DNA of 64,000 nt from positions 27,927 through 91,926 of the forward strand of contig PBDU01000011.1 of assembly GCA_002718195.1 (NCBI GenBank), written 5' to 3'. This DNA comes from Methanobacteriota archaeon. Its GTDB lineage: Archaea > Thermoplasmatota > Poseidoniia > Poseidoniales > Poseidoniaceae. Numbering within the stretch: the first letter of the stretch is position 1; the number at the start of each line of letters is the position of its first letter. A program made the position numbers and the translations under genes. The notes beneath the pieces were generated by a model. That model saw only the letters and a program-made list of their open reading frames with translations, was not told where the DNA came from and did no database searches. Of the stretch, positions 49,588-60,300 are shown in pieces.

Positions 49588-52500
49588 ATGAGCGCTCGAA
49601 TTGACAAGTTGTTTGATTCATCTTTCGTTTTTGTCGCGATTACTTTCATGTTGCTACCTGTAATGATGCCGTTTGCGGCAGCGACAGGGATGAATTCTTG
49701 TGGGGGTGGGGTATGTGACACTTACTCTGATACTCATGACATGACTCCAAATAATCAAGATTGGGTAGAAGGTCAATATTCATTCAAAATGATAGATACA
49801 AACACAATAGATCTTGAATTATCTTGGGCATTAAGAGAATTCAATCGCTCATCCGTGGGTTTAGATGATTCAGCCACTAATGCTCTGCTAACATCCGATG
49901 GTCTAGATGAGAAAGATGGAATTCCTGCTGATATGCTAAGGAATTACATAGACCAGACAATCGGTGGTCCTGGTACTCCAACAATCGGTGAGAAATTGAT
50001 GAGCGAGGTGAACTCAACAGTTCAAGACTTGTTAACTCAAGGATTTGGGTCCGTTTCGAGCCTGGAGACAGAATATGCTGCCCAGGTTATTCAAGCCGGG
50101 CAATCAACTGCTTGTACTCAAAACCCCGATTTAGATGCGGAAGATGAAGGTGCAGCCATAAACAATGCCTTCGAGCCTCCAATTTGCTTCAGTACAACAG
50201 CAACTGTGGAGCTGGACATTTCTACTTTCAACCTTCAAGGAAATCCGGGTATGGATTTAGAGAGAACTTATCAGGGTCTATTGGTGATGGGAGCAGACAT
50301 TACCACAAGCTTCGATGTCTTTTCCCAAGCAGGGCACAAATCAACATTCCAAATCGAGCCACCTAACTTTGCCGATGTAAAGCAAGTTGACGATAACGGC
50401 ACAAGAGTTGCAATGACAGAAGAAGTATCTCATTTTGGCGGAGAGTGGACTTTGGACAATCTTGAAGCCTTTGACGGTGAAGAAGATGAAACTGCGACGG
50501 CATCTTTGACAATAGGCCACTTGAACACGTCCACCACCAGTACTGTAACCATTCCAGAAGACCAGACCTCAATTTTCATTGACCTCAACTTGGACATGAC
50601 CGATGAAGAACGAACTACGCTGGAGATAGTTGCTGGTATGCATTATCTCGAGACTTCGACTTTGGAGTCTTGGGGTGTATCATTCGTCCAATTCAATGAT
50701 ATGGCAACATTCCCGTTTGTTACAGCTGACGGAATTCGTTTAGCAAATGAAGGAGGTATAGCCAATTTATCTCTAATCACCGACCAATTCCCGATTTCTG
50801 ACATCGTCAACTCTGTAACGGAAAGTATCGACGAAATTGGTTCAATAGGAATGTCGGATTTGTCCTGGGTTGATGACTCTCTCGTTACTGGTATAGACGG
50901 ACCAGCAGGTGGACTATTATTCACGCACAGTCAAGGATGTGTTGAAACCGCACCCCCCGGGCAAGATCTTCATTTTTGTGTTGAAGGTGAAGCAGCTATG
51001 GGGTATGAAAACCCTGTTTACCTTAGAGCGGTGAGTGAAGAATTCGATTTGTCTTTGTTAAATCTAATCGAATCACGAATTACTAATGAGACTGCGCAAA
51101 GTTTCCTTGAAGAGATTAGGGATGACGATCTGCGCAAAATATTCGATTCAGGGCTACTGATAAATGCAGAATTGGATACAAGTTCACTTGCAGATTTTAT
51201 TCCTGAGAGTCTACCAAATGCTGAGATGACGGTCACAATCACATTACCAGACTGGGTAAGAAGTACGGATGGTACTAGAACTATTTCCATTAACATCACA
51301 GGCGATGAGCCAAGTTCCATTGGTCTTCAAGGTGAAACACCATTTGATTGGAGACACCAAATTGATGACGAAGATGGTAATCCTATCTGTTTGAATACCC
51401 AACAGACATGTGTTTCTACAAATCTGCTGCTTGATGTAACCCAATACAACATTAGGGAATGGAGAAATGAAATGCAAATTGAATTTGCTCTTGACGCTGA
51501 ACTAAGTATTCACAGGATCATGGTTCCTGAAGGAGGGGAATTAGAATTTGGACCTGCAAGCGTCTCTATGCCTGTAATTCCCTCGGATTTGCTGAGGCTT
51601 GCAATGGATCTTCCTTCGAGGATGGATGAACCGATTATGTTACTAGAGAACGAGCCTGTTTGTGCCGGATTAGAGTCCACTGATACCGGATTATCGATTT
51701 GTGATGAAACAATTTCGTTTGAGTTGTCTCTAGATGGTTTGAATCAATTTGCAGAGGATTCATCAAACATACTCACCTCAATAATTCAAGAAGGTATGGA
51801 GAGTCTAGAAGGTGAGGTTGAATTACCGGAAGGTGACACAATCACCATTTTCAGCGAAATTGACATGTCTGCATTTTCGATTGAATTTTCACTCGATGGA
51901 TTTGAAGCACCAGACCAAAACATTGGGGATGATGAAGCATTGACAATGAGAGTTTCAATTCCTAAGGTCAAATTTACCTTCGGGTCCAGATTAGGAATTG
52001 GAGATCTTAGCCGAACAATTTCCGACTTTAGTACAAATCCAGATGATGCCCAACTACCCGATCCTCAGTTGTATATTCTAACTGATGCAATGACAGCACC
52101 AATTGCTCAGGCAATGTCAGTTTATACTTCCCTGATCACAAAGTCCGTGACAGCAGGATACTCAAGTAACGGAGGGTTAGTTTACCCACCAACTGAAGAA
52201 GAAGCAATTTCAACCGACATGCAAGAGGTTGATACAACTGTTCAAGATGACATAGACCTATCAATATCTGGACCAATAACCATAATTCTACCTAAAGGTA
52301 TCGAGATGGAAGGCATAACTTCAGAAGAAGGAAGAATTACAACAGAGACAGAAGATGGTAGACAGAAAATCACCTACCTGGTTCCACCTGGTAATTTTGA
52401 TGATGTGATTTCGTACAGGCTTCATATTGGCTACGATTATCTTTGGTCTCAATTCTGGTATTATCCTACCATTCCAGCGATTATACTCTCTTTATTGGTT

Positions 52501-52716
52501 ATTCGTTGGAGAATAAGACGGAAGAGGAGAAGAGAGCGAAGGAATGCTCGAAGGGCAAGAAAAGCGGAAAGAAGAGGCAATTCGGGAGATTTTAAGCAAA
52601 TGTCAGATGCAGATTTTGATAGTCTGCTCGGTGTGAACTCCCCAAATATGGGAATAGGGCTACATGAGGAAGGATTATTGCCAGACTATATGGATGAAGA
52701 TAATCGATACAATTGA
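49588..52716 (+). CDS. Large membrane-anchored surface protein, unknown function
   Basis: This 1042 aa protein has a signal peptide (about residues 14-33), a long acidic ectodomain and one helix at about 955-972. A very basic tail follows (RRKRRRERRNARRARK), with an Asp-rich end. The ectodomain is strand-rich, with several Cys pairs such as NSCGGGVC and ICLNTQQTC that could be disulfides. Repeated segments of similar style (amphipathic helix, then beta) suggest tandem domains, none recognised. It ends exactly where uvrC ends (convergent, no spacer). It is divergent from taw2 with 51 bases between starts. Confidence 0.83.
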   Translation: MSARIDKLFDSSFVFVAITFMLLPVMMPFAAATGMNSCGGGVCDTYSDTHDMTPNNQDWVEGQYSFKMIDTNTIDLELSWALREFNRSSVGLDDSATNALLTSDGLDEKDGIPADMLRNYIDQTIGGPGTPTIGEKLMSEVNSTVQDLLTQGFGSVSSLETEYAAQVIQAGQSTACTQNPDLDAEDEGAAINNAFEPPICFSTTATVELDISTFNLQGNPGMDLERTYQGLLVMGADITTSFDVFSQAGHKSTFQIEPPNFADVKQVDDNGTRVAMTEEVSHFGGEWTLDNLEAFDGEEDETATASLTIGHLNTSTTSTVTIPEDQTSIFIDLNLDMTDEERTTLEIVAGMHYLETSTLESWGVSFVQFNDMATFPFVTADGIRLANEGGIANLSLITDQFPISDIVNSVTESIDEIGSIGMSDLSWVDDSLVTGIDGPAGGLLFTHSQGCVETAPPGQDLHFCVEGEAAMGYENPVYLRAVSEEFDLSLLNLIESRITNETAQSFLEEIRDDDLRKIFDSGLLINAELDTSSLADFIPESLPNAEMTVTITLPDWVRSTDGTRTISINITGDEPSSIGLQGETPFDWRHQIDDEDGNPICLNTQQTCVSTNLLLDVTQYNIREWRNEMQIEFALDAELSIHRIMVPEGGELEFGPASVSMPVIPSDLLRLAMDLPSRMDEPIMLLENEPVCAGLESTDTGLSICDETISFELSLDGLNQFAEDSSNILTSIIQEGMESLEGEVELPEGDTITIFSEIDMSAFSIEFSLDGFEAPDQNIGDDEALTMRVSIPKVKFTFGSRLGIGDLSRTISDFSTNPDDAQLPDPQLYILTDAMTAPIAQAMSVYTSLITKSVTAGYSSNGGLVYPPTEEEAISTDMQEVDTTVQDDIDLSISGPITIILPKGIEMEGITSEEGRITTETEDGRQKITYLVPPGNFDDVISYRLHIGYDYLWSQFWYYPTIPAIILSLLVIRWRIRRKRRRERRNARRARKAERRGNSGDFKQMSDADFDSLLGVNSPNMGIGLHEEGLLPDYMDEDNRYN

Positions 52717-54456
52717 TTATTCATCAGTAACCCCATGCAACGCTTCGTGAATTCTTGTCGCTAATGCAGGACCCACTCCATCTATGGTTTGTAGGTCTTG
52801 CAGGCTGGCTGCTTCAATTCCTTTCCTGCCACCAAAGTATCTAATCAAAGCCTGCATTTTTTTAGCACCCAAACCCGGTACAGAATCCAATGGATCTTTC
52901 AGCGTAGATTTAGCTCTACGTTTTCTGTGGAAGGTGTTGACAAATCTGTGGGCTTCATCCCTTGAGTGAATCAAGACCCTACATCTTTTGTCCATCACAA
53001 AGGGTTCGTGTCCTTCTCTGAACAGGGTTTCCTCTTGCTTGGCTATTGCCGCAACTGGGAACCTTTTCCACAAACCAAGCTCTTTCAGTTTGAGTTTAAT
53101 CATATCAAGGTGAGTTTGACCACCATCCAGAAGCAGTAAATCAGGCCATTCCTCTTGTTTTTTTGCCCAGCGCTCCACAATTTCTGCCATCATTCTCAAA
53201 TCATCCATTGCCTCTCCCTTGATGGTATAAGTTCGATATCCCTTCTTGTCTGGTCGTCCATTCCTGAACAATACACTTGCACCAACTCTTTCTTGTCCCA
53301 AGAATTGAGCCATGTCCATACAAACCAAATTGTCAAGAGATTCAAGCCCTAAAACGGCAGCTGCCTCATCTGCAGCCTTTTGCTCTATAGAACCAGTTGA
53401 CTTCATAACAAACCTGGCAACTTTAACAGTCGCATTTTGGTCTGCTAGTTTTCTTAATTTAACTAAATCTCCCCTTTGAGGAATTCTTACTTCTACAGAA
53501 CTTCCTCTTCTTTCATTCAACCATTCTTGAATTTCATCAGAGATATTTGTTGGTGAGAGGATAAGTTTTGGAGGCTTATTACTGGTGTAATAATCTGAAA
53601 TGAATGCTGCAATTGTTTCGAATGTGTCCTGCTTGTGTACCATCTGCCAAACTTCTTGTCCCTTGACAATTCCATCATCAGCGTGAATAACTGCAATAGC
53701 GGCAACCTCTCCTCTACTATCGAAACCTATAGCGTCACATTCTCGATATAGTTTAGAAGAAATCACATTTTGACTAATTGTGGATCTTACTGATTTGATT
53801 AGATCCCGTTGTCTTGCTGCAGCTTCAAAGTGCATCGACTGGCTAAAGTCATCCATTTTCTCTGCTAACTCTGAAATAAGTATGTCAGCATCTCCGTTAA
53901 GGATATTTTTGACTGCGTTAACACTTTCTTTGTAACCAGTTCCATCAATGCACGGACCACTGCATAATCCAATGTGCATTGAAAGGCAGCCTTGGGGAAG
54001 GAGTTCCTTACAGTCTCGGATTCCGAAATTTTTCCTAATCAATTGTATGACTTGCTTTGCAGCACCAGCATTTGCAAATGGTCCCCAAACATCAGAGCCT
54101 TTTGGAGGATGGCGAGTGTACATTATTCTTGGATATTCATGTTTTGATAATGCTATGAAAGGAAAGGATTTGTCATCCTTGAGCAAAGAGTTGTATCTTG
54201 GTTTATGCTGTCTAATCAATTGCCGTTCTAGTATCAACGCTTGCGTTGGATTAGGAGTAATGATGAAATCTACTTCAGAAGACTTTGCAACAAGTTCTGG
54301 TATCATAGCTCGGTCAGGATTTTTAGCAAAATATGACCTTATACGCTGATTTAATTTGGTGGCTTTGCCAACATAAAGCACCCTTCCTTTTGGGTCTTTG
54401 AATAGATAAACACCGGCTTTCGCTGGCAAGTCCAACGAATCGACGTCTATCGGCAT
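52717..54456 (-). CDS. uvrC: UvrABC excinuclease subunit C
   Basis: This 579 aa nucleotide-excision nuclease has an N-terminal GIY-YIG domain (AGVYLFKDPKGRVLYVGKAT), which makes the 3' incision. A Cys-rich block follows: DCKELLPQGCLSMHIGLCSG, then PC, with the spacing of a possible Fe-S site. A UVR helix pair (MHFEAAARQRDLIKSVR) comes next. The RNase-H-like 5' nuclease contains DLLLLDGGQTHLDMI, and two helix-hairpin-helices close the protein (SVPGLGAKKMQALIRYFGG and IDGVGPALATRI). UvrABC in archaea comes from bacteria. UvrA and UvrB are not in the window. GGTGA precedes the ATG. Confidence 0.96.
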   Translation of the reverse strand: MPIDVDSLDLPAKAGVYLFKDPKGRVLYVGKATKLNQRIRSYFAKNPDRAMIPELVAKSSEVDFIITPNPTQALILERQLIRQHKPRYNSLLKDDKSFPFIALSKHEYPRIMYTRHPPKGSDVWGPFANAGAAKQVIQLIRKNFGIRDCKELLPQGCLSMHIGLCSGPCIDGTGYKESVNAVKNILNGDADILISELAEKMDDFSQSMHFEAAARQRDLIKSVRSTISQNVISSKLYRECDAIGFDSRGEVAAIAVIHADDGIVKGQEVWQMVHKQDTFETIAAFISDYYTSNKPPKLILSPTNISDEIQEWLNERRGSSVEVRIPQRGDLVKLRKLADQNATVKVARFVMKSTGSIEQKAADEAAAVLGLESLDNLVCMDMAQFLGQERVGASVLFRNGRPDKKGYRTYTIKGEAMDDLRMMAEIVERWAKKQEEWPDLLLLDGGQTHLDMIKLKLKELGLWKRFPVAAIAKQEETLFREGHEPFVMDKRCRVLIHSRDEAHRFVNTFHRKRRAKSTLKDPLDSVPGLGAKKMQALIRYFGGRKGIEAASLQDLQTIDGVGPALATRIHEALHGVTDE

Positions 54457-54576
54457 GAATTCACCACTTCCTTGTCTCTCAAAATATCTTCCGAGATTCT
54501 TGCTAACACTTCCTTGAGCAATTTCGTGTATGGATTAAAAAGAAATTGCTTTGTACATTGCATTGAGTGGATTTGG

Positions 54577-56790
54577 ATGGTTACTGAAGCCCAAGCCAGA
54601 ATCCTTCGCCACCTAGCAGAATTCCCCGTATCTCTAGAAAAGGCTTGGGATGTTCCACGGGATCTTTCTCTTCCTGGAATCGCAGAGAAATTAGGTCTTG
54701 TCCGCAGTGCTTTGAATCCACCATTAAATAACCTTCATTCAGAGGGTTATATCTCGATTAGGATGGCTCATGTAATCGGTTCAGGCTCAAGGAGAAGAAA
54801 TGTCCATCATTTAACCCAAGAAGGAAGAGAACTCGTTTCTGGTTTTGACAATGATTTTGGAATTATAGAAAAGAGGAAATCAAAAAAGAAAAATGGGATA
54901 CTGCATGGAGATGCGCCAAAATTAACTATTATTCACGGAAGGCAAATCGACCTCGAAAAATCGATTCAAACTTTGGATGGAGAATCAAGTTTGATTCTCA
55001 GAGGGATTGCGGGGATTGGCAAAACAGCACTTTCACGACATGTTTCAAAGCATTACATCGAAGATAATCACTCAGTTCATTGGGCAAGTGCAACAATGTT
55101 CACAGATATCCACAGTATGATCAAGTCGTGGAATTTGTTTGAAAATACAATGATTCCGAGGGAAATTGAAGGTATCTTGGAATCGTTAAAATCAATGGGG
55201 AAATTGCTGCTGGTTCTTGACGATGTAGAGCAAATTCACTCAAGGCATCTGCCAGAAATAAAGAATTTCTGTGAGCAAATCCCTGCTTTTGGTCAAAAAG
55301 TGCTAATTTGTGGCAGGACACCTTTGCCTTTTGAGGAAGGTTTTGAGGTTATGAATATCGATACATTGGATGAATCTTCCAGTGCCAAGATGCTAGGGGG
55401 GTACGAAGATGGAAACAATCTAAATTCAGTTATTCAAATGCTAGGAGGTCATCCACTGGCTTTGAAATTATACGTTGAGGACGCGGATGTTCAGGAATCT
55501 AATATGACAATTCAGGACTTTGTTGAAGAGGTATTATTGTCTGGATTATCTGAAGAATCGTTTGAATGTCTTGATGAATTGACGCTGATGCCAACAAAAA
55601 TTTCAGCCAGTGAACTGATCAATGCTGAGCACATTGGGGAATTGGATGAATATGGACTGTTGAGATGGGATGAAAATTCGCAGAGTTGCGAACTTCATCA
55701 CTTGATAAGAAATACAAGAAGAGAAATGTTGAGTACTGAACGGTTAGAGGAAATTCTGGAACAAGCAGCAAACTGGTGGTCTGAGAAGAATACATCGGAA
55801 GGGGCATTGTTGAGTCTACATTTTTCCGTAGAATTGGGCGAAGTAAATCGCTTGGAATTTATCCAAGAGCAGGTAAATGAACTAGTCATTGAGCAAAATG
55901 CAGGCTTAAGCGTAGTCTTAGCAAACGCGTTAAGAGTAGACGAATCAAATTCTGAACTAAATCGATTAGCCGCTACTGTTTCTTTAGAGCGTGGTGAACT
56001 TTCGAGAGCCAGCAAGCACATCGATAAATTAACTGATGATGAATCGATTGACCTGAGACATCGCCTTTCGATATTGAAAGGAGATAAACATGAATCTGAA
56101 AAGTCTCTGTTGGAGCAAATATCAAATTCTTCTCCAAAAAGAAAAGCGCAGTTGTGCATTTCTGCAGCATCAAATATTCTAGATGACAGGCTGAGCCTGG
56201 AGGCGAATTCAAAAATTCCAACTAAATTAGCAGGTTATCTTGAACAAATAGAATACGATAAATTAGAACCAGAAGTTCGCCAATCCTGTTTGATTTCAGT
56301 GAACCTGATAAAACACACAGCAGCCTTACTAACAAATGATTTTGCCAAAGCAGAGGATTACAGGAACTCTCTGAAAATGGTATCGAGTGAGAACGATATC
56401 ATCATCAGAAGATTATCTTTGAGGTCATCAATAGCACAAATGAATCTTAGCCAAAAAGATGAGATAATGGTTCAGATTGAAAACTACACCAGTATAGAGA
56501 AATCAACTCTACAAACAACTTCTTTGAAATTATCTCTCGCAGAGAAATTATACATGCTTGAAGACAGTGAATTAAGCTCATACTTCAAAACAATCGATTT
56601 CAAAAAAATTGAATCACTCTCAAGCAGTTCTGCTCAACGCCTGAAAGCAAGGTGGTGGATCTTGAAATCAAAATTCATTGACAATCCTGCTTTAGCAATT
56701 AGAGAAGCAATTTCTCTCTACAGAAAAGGTGGGTGCTTAAGTGCTTCAAACAAACTTGGTAAGGAACTTCATTCGCTTATACAGAATTAG
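54577..56790 (+). CDS. Winged-helix STAND NTPase with helical repeat tail
   Basis: This 737 aa protein has an N-terminal winged helix (about 2-90: EAQARILRHLAEF, then GIAEKLGLVRSALNPPLNNL). A STAND/NB-ARC-like NTPase follows: Walker A GIAGIGKTAL (143-152), Walker B KLLLVLDDVEQ (about 209-219), sensor LICGRTPLPF and GGHPLALKLY. The C-terminal half is made of helical repeats resembling TPR. STAND proteins are switches that oligomerise on binding a ligand; some are transcription regulators and some are antiviral. Here a DNA-binding domain replaces a toxic effector. ATG 54577 is chosen because the 35 upstream in-frame residues overlap the likely promoter (GATTAAAA at 54533). Confidence 0.85.
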   Translation: MVTEAQARILRHLAEFPVSLEKAWDVPRDLSLPGIAEKLGLVRSALNPPLNNLHSEGYISIRMAHVIGSGSRRRNVHHLTQEGRELVSGFDNDFGIIEKRKSKKKNGILHGDAPKLTIIHGRQIDLEKSIQTLDGESSLILRGIAGIGKTALSRHVSKHYIEDNHSVHWASATMFTDIHSMIKSWNLFENTMIPREIEGILESLKSMGKLLLVLDDVEQIHSRHLPEIKNFCEQIPAFGQKVLICGRTPLPFEEGFEVMNIDTLDESSSAKMLGGYEDGNNLNSVIQMLGGHPLALKLYVEDADVQESNMTIQDFVEEVLLSGLSEESFECLDELTLMPTKISASELINAEHIGELDEYGLLRWDENSQSCELHHLIRNTRREMLSTERLEEILEQAANWWSEKNTSEGALLSLHFSVELGEVNRLEFIQEQVNELVIEQNAGLSVVLANALRVDESNSELNRLAATVSLERGELSRASKHIDKLTDDESIDLRHRLSILKGDKHESEKSLLEQISNSSPKRKAQLCISAASNILDDRLSLEANSKIPTKLAGYLEQIEYDKLEPEVRQSCLISVNLIKHTAALLTNDFAKAEDYRNSLKMVSSENDIIIRRLSLRSSIAQMNLSQKDEIMVQIENYTSIEKSTLQTTSLKLSLAEKLYMLEDSELSSYFKTIDFKKIESLSSSSAQRLKARWWILKSKFIDNPALAIREAISLYRKGGCLSASNKLGKELHSLIQN

Positions 56791-57020
56791 AGCTCAGCGC
56801 CAATCAAAGTCTTCGTATCTGCGATTCCTTTTGTAGTCCTTATCTCTTCTACAATGCACTGAGTAAGAGTTATTTCATCATCAGCCTGTACTCTTGCGAT
56901 TAAATCATAGGCACCAAACAGCAACCATTGATTTGTTACCAAATCAATTTTTTCAATTGCTTCTCTGACATCCTTTTCTCTTCCAGGTTCTGTTGTTATT
57001 AATACGAATCCAATAGCCAT
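56787..57020 (-). CDS. Stand-alone Lrp/AsnC ligand-binding (RAM) domain protein
   Basis: This 77 aa protein consists only of the RAM domain of Lrp/AsnC regulators: GFVLITTEPGREKDVREAI, then GAYDLIARVQADDE and GIADTKTLIGAEL. It has no DNA-binding helix-turn-helix. Such stand-alone domains bind small molecules such as amino acids and form octamers or decamers. TGAGGTGAAAAG gives a strong ribosome binding site before ATG 57020. It follows a paralogue nine bases upstream on the same strand. Confidence 0.93.
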   Translation of the reverse strand: MAIGFVLITTEPGREKDVREAIEKIDLVTNQWLLFGAYDLIARVQADDEITLTQCIVEEIRTTKGIADTKTLIGAEL

Positions 57021-57029
57021 CTTTTCACC

Positions 57030-57275
57030 TCAGTAATCCACCGCAATCATAGTTTGAGTTTCTCTAACCCCTGAAATCCTTCTGAAATCTTGCATTAACA
57101 TCTTAGAAAGAGTGCTAGAATCTTCTGCATGCACCCTTGCAAGCAAATCGAATTCTCCGTAAAGTGCATGCACTTCAACAATTGAATCATCGTTTACCAG
57201 TCTTAGGTATACTTCTCTTTCAGAGCGAGGCTCGGTTTTGAATAAGACAAATGCTTCTGGCATCATTACTTCCAT
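57030..57275 (-). CDS. Stand-alone Lrp/AsnC ligand-binding (RAM) domain protein, paralogue
   Basis: This 81 aa RAM-domain protein contains FVLFKTEPRSEREVYLRLV, GEFDLLARVHAEDSST and GVRETQTMIAVDY. It is clearly similar to its downstream neighbour, including GxYDLxARVxA-type and T-KTLI/TQTMI-type ends, so the pair is a tandem duplication. The first ATG (57275) has AGGAG close before it; ATGs at 57266 and 57263 are alternatives. It is divergent from a large surface protein, sharing an upstream region with a TATA box at 57303-57310. Confidence 0.92.
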   Translation of the reverse strand: MEVMMPEAFVLFKTEPRSEREVYLRLVNDDSIVEVHALYGEFDLLARVHAEDSSTLSKMLMQDFRRISGVRETQTMIAVDY

Positions 57276-57302
57276 GGTCTCCTATGTATTATGCCTTGTT
57301 CC

Positions 57303-57310
57303 TATAAATA
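57303..57310. promoter_or_regulatory. TATA box between the RAM genes and a large surface-protein gene
   Basis: TATAAATA on the plus strand is a strong archaeal box A. Read on the minus strand it is TATTTATA, so it may serve both directions. Plus-strand transcription would begin near 57333, which fits the surface-protein start at ATG 57382 and rules out the upstream in-frame ATG at 57238. Confidence 0.55.
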
Positions 57311-57381
57311 TTGAAAATGCGGGGGAGAATATCTGTCCATTTACAGGAAGGATTCAAGTGATAGAGGCTCATGCTAAAGGT

Positions 57382-60300
57382 ATGCAGAACACCCACAAAT
57401 CCACAACAATCGCTCTTGGATTGGTTCTGTTAATGATTTTCTCAACCACTCTAGCAAATCTCGTTACACAGGATTCTTTGGATGAACAAGAGAAAATTTT
57501 CGAGGTCTCTGCTAGAGCACAGACCACATGGTCTGGCACAGTTTCACTCAGTTCATCTTACACTATCTCAATTCAGGACGAAGTCATCGTTCAACCATGT
57601 ACAAACATAACACTTCCATCCGGAGAGAGAATTTATGTTGATGGAAGATTGACTATTCAAGGTAGTGAAACCTGTCCAGTAATTCTCACATCATCTGGTT
57701 TGAGTGATCATGAAGGAATACAATTCAATCAATCATCGAATCAACGCGGAAGCATAATTAGGAACTTAACAATAGGTGAATCCATTTACGGAGTTACAAT
57801 ATATTCTTCAAACCCTCAGTTGGATAATGTAACGGTAATTAATCCAGACAGAGTAGGATTAGATTTGTATTCTGCCAATCCTACAATCTCGAATCTATTT
57901 GTAAATTCAGCCGGGAAGAATCTTCCCTGGCAGGGTGATTGGAGATATGGAATCGGATTATCGGTGGGTGCAGGTTCGACTCCAATCGTAAACGGAGCGA
58001 GATTCACTAACCATCTAACCAGCGCTCTAAACATTTGGGGATCTTCAGGCGGCGTGTTTAGAGACATTGAAATCGATAACATAACCGGCTCTTCATGGGC
58101 TTTCGTATCTGGTGTTTGGGTCGAGGACTCTGTCCCTCTTTTGCAGAATATCACGATAGATCGTGCTGATTCAGGAATAGTGGTTAGGCACATCGATGAC
58201 TCGGTTAGAACTAGGGCTGTAATCAAGGATATGGATATTAGCAATTCGATGTATAGGGGCGTATATGTCGACAAATTAAATCATACAAATTATACCAATT
58301 ATGAATCCGCTGATTTTACCAATTTAACCGTAACAGGAACTGGTTTGAGTGGTGCTAAAACTCCAGGTATTGCTTATGCGGCAATCGAGGTCAACGCCAG
58401 CGGTGCTTGGTTTGAAAATACGCTGGTTGATGGTGCTGATGCGGCTGGCGTGAGATTATATTTCGTAGATTCAACCACTAATTTTAGAAATATCACAATA
58501 AAGGATTCTGGTGATACAAACGGTGGATTGCACAGCGCGTCGATTGCTGTAAGGTCATCGTATTTCGCTCCCAGTTTCCATGATTTACATATCGTAAATT
58601 CCTACGGGCCAGGGGTCCGAGCAACTAGTGGAGGAGCCATTCAAGGAATTAATTGGCATATAGAAAATAGTGGTGAGCAGGGAATAAATATTGATTCAGC
58701 ATCGGTTGTAGTTGAGAATGTGACATTGGAAAATAATTCATTATCTGGTGCAAAAGTATTCGATTCAAGATATGTTGAATTCCATAATTTGACGTCTTTA
58801 AGGAATGGTCAAACTGGGGTATTGCCTCAAGACTTAGCTGGCTTGACATACATCGAATCAAATGATGTGGAATCTAATTCAGGAGATGTAAGGTGTAAGA
58901 ATTGTACTGTCTTTGAAAATCTAGGTTCGGGAATTTTTATCGAGGATTCAGTGGACATTTGGATTGAGGATTCTGTAATTATGGATAATTCTCCAGATTA
59001 CCCGGAAATTTTTGCAGATTCTGATGGTTTAGGTAGCATTCCAGGGATGTTTCATCTGACCGATTCACAGGTTTGGTCAAACCGAACAAATGGTGAGGGT
59101 TATGCTATTGAACTAGTAGATGCAGATGGTGAGATCGACGGATTAGTAGTAAATGGAGAAAATAACGGAATCTATTGGGAAGGAAGGAATCTTGTCTCCA
59201 ACAGTGTCACCTCAATCATTTCTGACCTAACGCTTTCAAATGATAACGGCACAGCATGTTTAATCCTGAAAAATCATCGCTACATCGTAGGTTCTGAACT
59301 AGAATTAACAGAATCTTGTTCCGGTTTATTCTACGTGGATTCAAGCAATGCAAACTTTTCTTCTTCCTCATTCTCGAACTCAGTATATGTCAGCAATTCA
59401 TCGAATCTTCGATTGAGGACTCCTGATCTCTCCAGAGTGGATTTGAATTCTGCTATCTTAGATTCTCAAAGCAAGATTCAACTGGCTTTTGATATGCAAA
59501 TTTGGGTCTTGAACAACCGCTCAAATGGTGTGCCTGATGCTTATGTCAACGTGACATTTTCAGATTTTGATACAAGTTTTACACAAAGAACCAATGAAAT
59601 TGGAACCTTGATGGCTGATGATTTCATAGCAAGGGAATGGACGTTTTCCGGTGCTAGTGTTTGGAATTCAGTGAATGTATCATGTTCATACGATGGAGTT
59701 GTAAATTACACAGAATTCGACTTTGATTCAAATAAGATTGAAAATTGTATTCTACCTCTAGATAACCAACCCCCTTACTTGATTTGGGATACTCCAATCG
59801 ATGAGGATATTTTCCCCTCTCAATCTTCTGTAACCTTTGACGCAAGCCGTTCTTGGGACTTAGATGATGATGCGTTGACATTTGTTTGGGAGTCATCCAT
59901 AGACGGGCAACTATCTACTCAAACTAATTTCATAGCCAATGACGCATCTTCCTCTCAGATTCCATTATCAGATGGTGTCCACGATATAACCTTAACAATC
60001 TGTGATACAAATTCTCAGTGTGTCAGCGAGACTCGCTCGATTGAACTAACAAATCTTCCACCAATAATTTCGGCAACATTAACTCCTTCACCAAATCCCT
60101 GGAACGAGCTAATCATACCAAGAACTGCTGATGTTTTAGTTAACTTTAGTGGTACAATGGACCCAGAATTAGATCCATTGCAATGTTATGTGAAGGCTTC
60201 ATATCAGTCAATTTCAGATATCTCAATTTCGGGTTGTCCCGATTTGATATGGTTCAATCTCTCGATGAGCGAATCAGTTCCATCTGTGTTCCAACTTACC

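Noticed and set aside
57238..57381. In-frame N-terminal extension of the giant surface protein
   Set aside because: It would run through the divergent RAM gene and over the TATA box at 57303-57310, and it would bury the signal peptide.
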